From Paenibacillus sp. MMS20-IR301 (GTDB taxonomy: Bacteria; Bacillota; Bacilli; Paenibacillales; Paenibacillaceae), in the NCBI RefSeq assembly GCF_032302195.1, contig NZ_CP135275.1:2294001-2358000 (forward strand): a stretch of DNA of 64,000 bases, written 5' to 3'. Below the pieces are notes generated by a model. That model searched no databases, was not told the DNA's origin, and worked only from the letters and a program-made list of their open reading frames with translations. A program made the position numbers and the translations under genes. Shown piece by piece: positions 58,010 to 64,000 of this stretch (positions are counted from its first letter, which is position 1; every line of letters begins with the position of its first letter).

Positions 58010-59842
58010 ATGTCCAGAGGTTTCGGTCCTATGGGGTTCGGCGGGCCCGGGCACGGCAAATTAAAATTCGATGATGATGAAGCACAGCCGGAAATCTCCA
58101 AGGCACTGCTGCTGCGGATCATCCGGTACTTCCTGCCTTACTGGAAGATGACCCTGCTCGTGATGCTCGTGCTGGGCATTTCGGCTGTGCTCGGGCTGCT
58201 TCCGCCGATTCTGATCCAGCAGATTATTGACCGTGCGCTCCCTGACAAGAATCTGCAGCTGCTGGTCCTGCTTGTACTTGCCTCGCTTGCTACCACCGTA
58301 GTGTCAGGCCTGCTGGGTGTACTGCAGAATTATTTGAACTCTTTTATCTCGCAAAATATTGTCCATGATATGAAAAACCAGATGTACCGCCATCTGCAGA
58401 GCATGCCGCTGTCCTTCTTCTCGGGTGTCAGACAAGGCGAGGTCATCACCCGTATGACCAGTGATATCTCCGGTATTCAAGGAGTATTTAACAGCACGAT
58501 TGTTAATTTTGCCAGCAATCTGTTCATTCTCGTCTCTACGGCAGCAACCTTATTCTTCATGAACTGGAAGCTCGCCCTGCTGGGTGTGCTTGTGATTCCC
58601 CTCTTCATCGTGCCGACCCGCAAAATGGGCAATGTACGCTGGAAGCTCGCCAAGGAAACCCAGGAGAAAATCTCCGAGCAGAATCAGATCATCCAGGAAA
58701 CGCTCAGTCTCAGCGGCTATATGCTTATGAAGCTGTTCACCAGGGAAGAAGCGGAGCTGTCCGCCTTCAGAACAGTCAATGCCCAGGCTACACGCCTGCA
58801 GATCCGGGAATCGATGGCCGGCCGCTGGTTTATGATGGTGCTCACCACCTTCACCAGTATCGGTCCGCTGCTGATTTACTTGTACGGGGGCTACTTATTC
58901 ATTCAGGGAGAGCTGACGATCGGGGCTATTATTACCTTTGTCGCATTGCTGGGCAGACTATACGGGCCCGTACTGCAAATGACCAATCTGTATGTGGATG
59001 TGAAGCGTTCAGTGGCGCTGTTTGAGCGGATTTTTGACTATTTCGATATGGACCCGCTGATTACCGATCAGCCGCTGGCACTGCCGGGCAATGCCGATGG
59101 GGCGGACATCGTCTTCGATCATGCAGAATTCGCTTACCAGCCGGGTAAACCGGCTCTGCGGGGAATTTCGTTCACGGCGGCCGCCGGATCACTGACTGCG
59201 CTTGTCGGGCCCAGCGGAGCGGGCAAAACCACCATCACCAACCTCATTCCGCGGCTCTATGAGCTGGATTCAGGTGCCATCCGCATCGGCGGCACGGATA
59301 TCCGGGAGTTCACGCTGCAATCGCTGCGCTCGCAGATCGGTCTGGTCACCCAGGATACTTATCTGTTCAACGGAACCATTCGGGACAATCTGCTCTATGC
59401 CAGTGCCGGAGCAACTGAACCTGAAATAATTGCCGCCTGCGAGGCTGCGTACATCCATGATTTCATTATGAAGCTGCCTGACGGGTACGACACCATGGTC
59501 GGCAACCGGGGAATCAAGCTGTCCGGCGGGGAGAAGCAGCGGATCTCCATCGCCCGTGTGCTGCTGAAGAATCCGCCCGTTATTATTATGGATGAGGCTA
59601 CCTCTTCGCTGGATACTGTGTCCGAGTATTATATCCAGCAAGCAATGCACAAGCTTCTGCAGGGCAAGACCAGTATCGTCATCGCCCACCGCCTTTCGAC
59701 CATTATGGCTGCCGATACGATTCTGGTTATTCAGGACGGGGCTATCGTGGAGTCAGGACCGCATGAATCGCTGCTGGCGGAGCACGGCGTGTACAGGGAC
59801 TTGTATAATAAGCAGTTTCTGGCCAACGGGCCGGCTACCTGA
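58010..59842 (+). CDS. ABC exporter with fused membrane and ATPase domains
   Basis: 610 residues. A Gly/Pro-rich N-terminus precedes six membrane helices (about 40-330), then the ATPase domain with Walker A GPSGAGKTT (about residue 403), LSGGEKQR (about 504), Walker B VIIMDEATSSLD (about 525) and the H-loop IAHRLS. It is of the BmrA/LmrA/YfiB-YfiC group and may act as a homodimer or with a distant partner. Its partner gene is not adjacent, so homodimer is likelier. GGTGA precedes the ATG. Substrate unknown (drugs, lipids or peptides). Confidence 0.9.
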   Translation: MSRGFGPMGFGGPGHGKLKFDDDEAQPEISKALLLRIIRYFLPYWKMTLLVMLVLGISAVLGLLPPILIQQIIDRALPDKNLQLLVLLVLASLATTVVSGLLGVLQNYLNSFISQNIVHDMKNQMYRHLQSMPLSFFSGVRQGEVITRMTSDISGIQGVFNSTIVNFASNLFILVSTAATLFFMNWKLALLGVLVIPLFIVPTRKMGNVRWKLAKETQEKISEQNQIIQETLSLSGYMLMKLFTREEAELSAFRTVNAQATRLQIRESMAGRWFMMVLTTFTSIGPLLIYLYGGYLFIQGELTIGAIITFVALLGRLYGPVLQMTNLYVDVKRSVALFERIFDYFDMDPLITDQPLALPGNADGADIVFDHAEFAYQPGKPALRGISFTAAAGSLTALVGPSGAGKTTITNLIPRLYELDSGAIRIGGTDIREFTLQSLRSQIGLVTQDTYLFNGTIRDNLLYASAGATEPEIIAACEAAYIHDFIMKLPDGYDTMVGNRGIKLSGGEKQRISIARVLLKNPPVIIMDEATSSLDTVSEYYIQQAMHKLLQGKTSIVIAHRLSTIMAADTILVIQDGAIVESGPHESLLAEHGVYRDLYNKQFLANGPAT

Positions 59843-59890
59843 GTTCCGCTACGTACGGTTACAGAGCAAGTCCGGCAATTTTGTCAAAAA

Positions 59891-59936
59891 AAAGGGACAC
59901 CCGGCAGCTGTGAACCAGCTGACCGGGTGTCCCTTT
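59891..59936. terminator. Bidirectional terminator
   Basis: AAAGGGACACCCGG pairs with CCGGGTGTCCCTTT, with inner CAGCT/AGCTG. It separates the ABC exporter from the convergent lipoprotein gene; A- and T-runs flank it. Confidence 0.85.
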
Positions 59937-59986
59937 CGTGCTATGAGCAAGGCAACCTCACACCTTAACTCTATTATCTCCACAGA

Positions 59987-60946
59987 TTACTTCGAAGTCC
60001 GCAGCGGCTTCAGCTTCCCCATCCATCCGGCAATTTCTCCGGCAGTCCCGCTGTTCTGCAGAAGCTTCTTGTACTCGTCGACAAAACCCCCGTCTCCGGC
60101 ACGCTGCCCGGCCCATTCGTAGAACTCTTCAAACCGCGAGAGGGCAACACTACGCTGGCCCAGAACCAGATATGCACTCAGCAGGCTCTCGAACGTTGTC
60201 TCTGAGGGATTATTCTTATAATCCAGCTCCTTCAACTGCAGCTGTTCTTCCGCATATTGCTCCGTACGGGGGATGTCCGGTACATACTGTGTTCCTTGCA
60301 GCTCATACACAGCATATAGCGCTGGCCCGAGCGGAGTCTGCCCGAAATACGGGCTGGCCACCAGATCCTCCTCACCGTCCTGATCGGTATCCTCATACTG
60401 CAGCAGCACATTATCATTGACCGTCACCTGCATGGCACCGTCAATTTCCTCCACCACGATGAAGGCAGCTTCAGGACGGTTATCCGCCAGTTCAAACAGG
60501 AAGGAGGCCCGGTTATTCTGAATCAGCGCTTCTGCCCACAGTTCATCTTCCTCACTCCAGATGTACCCGCCTTGGGTGGAAATGTCAGCCCGCTTGCTGT
60601 CAAAGACAATGTCCCCGTTCTTCACAATCGCAAACTGCGTAAAAGCGAAATCCCCCTTATTCCAGTAATATACTTCGTAGACCTGCCCATTCAACTGAAC
60701 CGCATCCATATGTACGAATCCTGAATACTTGTCTGCAATCTCCGGTGAAACCTCCGGTAATTCTTCTTCCAATCCTTCAGCGGCCGGCACATTAACGCTG
60801 TTATTCTCCTGTCCCCCGGCTGGTACAGCCGTCGCTTCCGAAGATACTGCTGTCCCTGACGGCTGTACAGCTTCCGTCTCTCTTTTGCCTGTTCCTGAGC
60901 ATCCCGCTATAACCGCTAACGCTAAAAGTAAGCTTAATATTCGCAT
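59987..60946 (-). CDS. Lipoprotein of unknown function
   Basis: 319 residues: lipobox VIAGC (Cys about residue 16), a Glu/Thr/Ala-rich linker (about 20-70), then a mixed domain with a beta-propeller-like part containing EDTDQDGEEDLVASPYFG, a possible calcium-binding DxDxDxxEE loop. C-terminal helices (LKELDYKNNPSETTFESL) follow. AGGAGG lies 6 nt before the ATG. I recognise no family; the neighbouring genes do not help. Confidence 0.75.
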   Translation of the reverse strand: MRILSLLLALAVIAGCSGTGKRETEAVQPSGTAVSSEATAVPAGGQENNSVNVPAAEGLEEELPEVSPEIADKYSGFVHMDAVQLNGQVYEVYYWNKGDFAFTQFAIVKNGDIVFDSKRADISTQGGYIWSEEDELWAEALIQNNRASFLFELADNRPEAAFIVVEEIDGAMQVTVNDNVLLQYEDTDQDGEEDLVASPYFGQTPLGPALYAVYELQGTQYVPDIPRTEQYAEEQLQLKELDYKNNPSETTFESLLSAYLVLGQRSVALSRFEEFYEWAGQRAGDGGFVDEYKKLLQNSGTAGEIAGWMGKLKPLRTSK

Positions 60947-60968
60947 TTGATCCTCCTGAAGATTTTGT

Positions 60969-61679
60969 TCACACCTCACCCGGCTGCTCTTCCAGTCTCC
61001 TGTGCAGCTCCGCCAGCTCGTCACCGGTAAGATGCCTCCATTGCCCTTGCGCCAGCCCCTCGAGTGTAAGATGCATAATCCGCACACGCTCCAGCCGGAG
61101 CACACGGTATCCCAGCGCTTTGCACATCCGGCGGATCTGCAGATTCAGTCCCTGGGTTAAAATAATCGCAAACTCCTTATCCGAGATCCTGCGTGTGAAG
61201 CACGGCTTGGTCCGGGTATCAAGAATCTCTACACCTTCAGACATCTCCTGCAGAAAATCATCCGTCACCGGCTTATCTACAGTAACATGATATTCCTTCT
61301 CATGCCCATGCTCGGAACGCATGATCCGGTTAACAATAGCTCCATCATTGGTCATAAGCAGCAGGCCCTCCGACTGCTTGTCCAGCCGTCCTACGGCAAA
61401 GATCCGCGACTTGTAACCCACGAAATCAACAACATTCCCTTCCACCTGCGGGGCAGCAGTACAGGTAATTCCCGCCGGTTTGTTGAGTGCCAGATAGACC
61501 CGGTCTCCGCGGTCCGGACTTAATATAGTCCCGTCAACCGCTACAGTATCCCCGGGCTCAACCGTGGCCCCCGCTCCGATGACAGCCCCGTTAATGGTGA
61601 TCCGGCCCGCCGCAATCAGGCGGCTTGCCTCCCTGCGCGGGTACACACCCGTTTCACTGATATATTTGTCAATTCGCAT
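60969..61679 (-). CDS. rluF: rRNA pseudouridine synthase (RluF/RsuA family)
   Basis: 236 residues. An N-terminal S4 RNA-binding domain (RIDKYISETGVYPRREASRL) is followed by the synthase domain with the catalytic Asp in VGRLDKQSEGLLLMTND (about residue 100) and LNLQIRRMCKALGY near the end. The NLQIRRM motif favours RluF (23S rRNA U2604) over RsuA/RluB, but the target is inferred. The chosen ATG follows AGGA by 6 nt; upstream codons do not fit the S4 domain start. Confidence 0.85.
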   Translation of the reverse strand: MRIDKYISETGVYPRREASRLIAAGRITINGAVIGAGATVEPGDTVAVDGTILSPDRGDRVYLALNKPAGITCTAAPQVEGNVVDFVGYKSRIFAVGRLDKQSEGLLLMTNDGAIVNRIMRSEHGHEKEYHVTVDKPVTDDFLQEMSEGVEILDTRTKPCFTRRISDKEFAIILTQGLNLQIRRMCKALGYRVLRLERVRIMHLTLEGLAQGQWRHLTGDELAELHRRLEEQPGEV

Positions 61680-61772
61680 CTGTCGTCCTGCTTTCCTGCT
61701 GCAAATAATAAAGAACACCTGATTCCTGTACAAATCAGATGTTGCTGTATTGATGTATGGGACATGGCTGCC

Positions 61773-61970
61773 TTATTTGCCGCCTCCGGTTTTGTTCACG
61801 CTGCCGCCTTTGGCTGCACCTGTACCTGCCCCTGCTCCGGCACCTTTAGTCCCCCGGCTGCCGGGTGGTCCGCTCTTTGCCGGTTTTACAGGCTTCGCTG
61901 TTTTGTTCCAGCGGGTCCAGCCCTTGCTTCCGGTACCTCTGCCTGTACCGCCGCCTTTGCTCTTTGCCAC
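61773..61970 (-). CDS. Small Gly/Lys-rich basic protein of unknown function
   Basis: 65 residues, low complexity, strongly basic, with almost no hydrophobic residues: KSKGGGTGRGTGSKGWTRWN, then Lys/Pro/Ala and Gly/Ala runs. It is probably disordered and may bind nucleic acid. The start is a GTG with CGGAG 7 nt upstream, and the frame is open only in this direction with a plausible start, which argues for a real gene. The composition alone could also arise by chance in GC-rich DNA. Confidence 0.5.
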   Translation of the reverse strand: MAKSKGGGTGRGTGSKGWTRWNKTAKPVKPAKSGPPGSRGTKGAGAGAGTGAAKGGSVNKTGGGK

Positions 61971-62120
61971 AATATCACTCCGTCATGTATTCAGTTATCG
62001 TCATGCATTATTCTATCTTACCATTAAACCTGTCCCAATGTCAGGTAAAACCGCAAACAACCTGCACAGGAAATACCCGGCAGGCTGTGTTACGGCAGTA
62101 ATATATAGGGCTCGCAATCC

Positions 62121-63206
62121 TTATTTAGGCTGAATATAGCCCTCTGCTTTGAGCAGCTCGGCAATCAGAACCGCTCCGCCCGCAGCACCTCTGACAGTGT
62201 TGTGGGACAGGCTGACGAACTTGTAGTCATACAGTGAATCTTCACGGAGCCGGCCCGCGGAAATCCCCATGCCATGCTCAATATCACGGTCCAAGCGGGT
62301 CTGCGGACGGTTCTCTTCCTCGAAATAAGTGATGAACTGCTTAGGCGCACTCGGCAGCCCCAGCTGTTGCGGGCGTCCCTGGAAGCTGTTCCAGCGTTCC
62401 AGAATCTCTTCCTTGGAAGGCTTCTGTTCAAAAGAGGCGAATACCGCGGCCATATGGCCGTCAGCTACAGGTACACGGATACACTGTGTTGTGATTACCG
62501 GCTGCTCGCTTTTGACAATCCCCTCATCCGTTACCTTGCCCCAAATCCGCAGCGGCTCCTGCTCACTCTTCTCTTCTTCACCGCCGATGAACGGAATGAC
62601 GTTATCCACCATATCCGGCCAATCGGCAAAGGTCTTGCCTGCTCCGGAAATCGCCTGGTAAGTCGTCACTACAACCCGCGAAGGCTTGAAGTCATGCAGC
62701 GCATGCAGAGTAGGCATGTAGCTCTGAATGGAGCAGTTCGGCTTAACCGCGATGAATCCGGTTTCTGTTCCGAGACGTTTACGCTGCTGGGCAATAACCT
62801 CAAGATGCTCCGGATTAATCTCAGGAATGACCATTGGAACGTCCGGGGTCCAGCGGTGCGCCGAGTTGTTGGAGATAACCGGAGTTCCGGTGCGCGCGTA
62901 AGCTTCTTCCAGTGCCTTGATTTCTTCTTTCTTCATATCAACTGCACAGAAGATCAGATCGACATCCGCTGACACTTCCTCCACCTTGGAGGCATCCTGT
63001 ACCATGATGCTCTTAACAGCTTCAGGCATAGGGGTGGCCAGCTTCCATCTGCCCTGCACGGACTCTTCGTACGTCTTGCCTGCGGAATTCGCGCTTGCCG
63101 CAATCGCCGTTACCTGAAACCAGGGATGATTCTCGAGTAGTGCAATGAAACGCTGGCCGACCATACCGGTGCCGCCAACAATACCCGCTCTCAACTTACT
63201 TGACAT
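62121..63206 (-). CDS. asd: Aspartate-semialdehyde dehydrogenase (archaeal/fungal type)
   Basis: 361 residues. The NADP loop is GIVGGTGMVGQRF (about 8-20); the catalytic Cys lies in VKPNCSIQSYMP (about 154) and the substrate-binding Arg/His region in RVPVADGHMAAV. Length and NCSIQSYMP pattern fit the archaeal/fungal ASADH subfamily rather than the common bacterial one. It makes aspartate semialdehyde for lysine, diaminopimelate, threonine and methionine. AAAGGA precedes the ATG. A single gene; no dapA or lysC adjoins, and I see no lysine riboswitch in its short leader. Confidence 0.9.
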   Translation of the reverse strand: MSSKLRAGIVGGTGMVGQRFIALLENHPWFQVTAIAASANSAGKTYEESVQGRWKLATPMPEAVKSIMVQDASKVEEVSADVDLIFCAVDMKKEEIKALEEAYARTGTPVISNNSAHRWTPDVPMVIPEINPEHLEVIAQQRKRLGTETGFIAVKPNCSIQSYMPTLHALHDFKPSRVVVTTYQAISGAGKTFADWPDMVDNVIPFIGGEEEKSEQEPLRIWGKVTDEGIVKSEQPVITTQCIRVPVADGHMAAVFASFEQKPSKEEILERWNSFQGRPQQLGLPSAPKQFITYFEEENRPQTRLDRDIEHGMGISAGRLREDSLYDYKFVSLSHNTVRGAAGGAVLIAELLKAEGYIQPK

Positions 63207-63261
63207 AAGAAATTCATTTCCTTTCAGGCAGCGCCTAGCGATAGGTGCTTTTTAATAACCG

Positions 63262-63290
63262 ATTATAAATGATATATGCATGTTACACAA
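63262..63290 (-). promoter_or_regulatory. Promoter of asd
   Basis: Minus strand -35 TTGTGT (63285-63290), 17 nt, -10 TATAAT (63262-63267), about 55 nt before the start codon. Confidence 0.6.
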
Positions 63291-63329
63291 TATGTGATTG
63301 TAAAGTAAGTGTTTCCTGTTCGCCAGAAA

Positions 63330-64000
63330 TTACCGTGACATCCCCAGCCTTTTCGCCAGCTCACTAAGATCCTGGCCCTTCAGTGCGCCTTCGACCAGAA
63401 CCGGCAGAAGTGCCGGAGTACAGGCAAAGCACGGGGTTCCGTCCCGGGTAAGCTGGGCAGCCAGCCGCTCATCGTAGGAAGGCTTGCCTTCATCGGAGAG
63501 CGCCAGCAGCGTCATCGTCCGCACGCCTGATTCGCGCAGGTCCCGCATCCGCCGGACCAGCCCGGCCTGGTTGCCGTTCTCATACAGATCAGACACGATG
63601 ATGAACAGCGTCTTCTTCGGCTCTTCGATGAACTGCTCACAGTATTTCACCGACTTGTGAATATCCGTACCGCCACCCAGCTGAATACCGAACAGCATAT
63701 CTACGGGATCATTCGCACATTGCTCAGTCAGGTCAACCACCTCGGTGTCAAAAGCTACCACACGGGTGCTCAGCGCCGGGATGCTGGCGAAGATGGAGCC
63801 GATTACGGATGCCCAGATGACCGAGCTGGCCATCGATCCGCTCTGGTCAATATCGACGATTACCGTCCATTCCTTGCTGCGGCGGGCCCGGTCGAAGTAA
63901 AAGAACCGCTCCGGGATGATCATCCGCCGTTCTCCGTCATAATGCTTCAGGTTGCGCTCAATCGTCCGTTTCCAGTCCAGTCCGCTCAGGGAAGGCAAGG
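63330..64000 (-). CDS. VWA-domain protein, C-terminal part (cut by window edge)
   Basis: About 223 residues are visible, in frame up to the right edge, so the start lies outside. The VWA domain begins with the MIDAS motif DIDQSGSM (DxSxS type) and continues with GGGTDIHKSVKYCEQF and LFIIVSDLYENG. Upstream, WKRTIERNLKHYDGERRMII resembles the linker of CoxE/YehP-like VWA proteins that pair with MoxR-type AAA ATPases. The MoxR partner is not in the window. The name therefore rests on the domain only. Confidence 0.8.
   Translation of the reverse strand, partial: LPSLSGLDWKRTIERNLKHYDGERRMIIPERFFYFDRARRSKEWTVIVDIDQSGSMASSVIWASVIGSIFASIPALSTRVVAFDTEVVDLTEQCANDPVDMLFGIQLGGGTDIHKSVKYCEQFIEEPKKTLFIIVSDLYENGNQAGLVRRMRDLRESGVRTMTLLALSDEGKPSYDERLAAQLTRDGTPCFACTPALLPVLVEGALKGQDLSELAKRLGMSR

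Noticed and set aside
63229..63250. Hairpin AGCGCCTA/TAGGTGCT followed by TTTTT on the plus strand in the asd leader
   Set aside because: It would be a plus-strand terminator, but no plus-strand gene lies upstream; it may be only a leader hairpin of asd.
1..64000. CRISPR arrays, tRNA or rRNA genes, insertion sequences, prophage or toxin-antitoxin modules
   Set aside because: None seen by eye. The two repeat types found have no spacers, and no transposase, integrase or attachment-site pair is apparent.

Overview
The window looks like a chromosomal segment of a Paenibacillus-type Firmicute. The evidence is: AGGAGG ribosome binding sites before nearly every gene; TTGACA/TATAAT-like promoters; a LicT antiterminator system; Gram-positive lipoproteins, an SLH-domain relic and an XpaC/TelA operon; ECF sigma factors paired with DUF4179-like anti-sigma factors; FabV; and Fur-type boxes. 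I see no tRNA, rRNA, phage, insertion sequence or CRISPR array. Gene content is core and niche-adaptation metabolism rather than a defence island.

Layout. 0-2.3 kb: a beta-glucoside PTS (bglP-like, cut by the left edge) and its antiterminator licT, each preceded by a RAT/terminator. 2.3-2.7 kb: a 51-bp tandem array. 2.8-4.0 kb: an EamA exporter behind a purine-type riboswitch. 4-10 kb: an orphan membrane protein, the XpaC-like / SBP-VWA / TelA operon and an L,D-transpeptidase. 10-14.3 kb: a carbamoyltransferase paralogue with an ARG-type box, then an ECF sigma / anti-sigma / lipoprotein operon. 14.3-17.8 kb: a LacI-controlled amidohydrolase, a Fur-boxed IsdG-like protein and a GNAT. 17.8-19.6 kb: a second ECF / anti-sigma pair. 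19.7-27.8 kb: aminopeptidase, small proteins, VanZ-RDD, amidase, VOC protein, exonuclease III and an MFS transporter. 27.9-33.6 kb: a small beta-rich protein, citrate synthase, an XRE regulator, a FabF paralogue and a GH43 lipoprotein. 33.8-37.1 kb: a lone OppD, an HXXEE protein and FabV. 37.2-43.3 kb: a five-gene sugar/polyol catabolic operon (two TIM-barrel isomerases, two Gfo/Idh/MocA dehydrogenases, one APH-fold kinase) with a divergent AraC regulator. 43.3-47.4 kb: a small basic protein, an AIM24 protein, TetR, Fur, an unknown protein and an SLH-domain gene broken by one in-frame TAA. 47.4-52.4 kb: an amino acid ABC transporter and a TetR/DHA2 efflux pair. 52.4-57.8 kb: a TPP-riboswitch operon for thiamine precursor uptake and salvage (ABC transporter, thiM, thiD, thiE). 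58-64 kb: an ABC exporter, a lipoprotein, RluF-type pseudouridine synthase, a Gly-rich small protein, asd and the C-terminal part of a VWA protein.

Most notable non-coding signals. (1) The leaders of fabF (30.5 kb) and thiM (55.3 kb) carry tandem units of the same 62-nt period and layout (CAAACT ... ATGCTT ... CCAGTTTG ... CAAACT, then AGGAGG). This looks like a shared RNA element not covered by known classes. (2) A purine-riboswitch-like aptamer precedes an EamA exporter, with a terminator overlapping the aptamer 3' side, the geometry of an ON switch. (3) The 51-bp array places a self-complementary hairpin in every unit. Operators, promoters and terminators are read by eye from sequence and none has been tested computationally.
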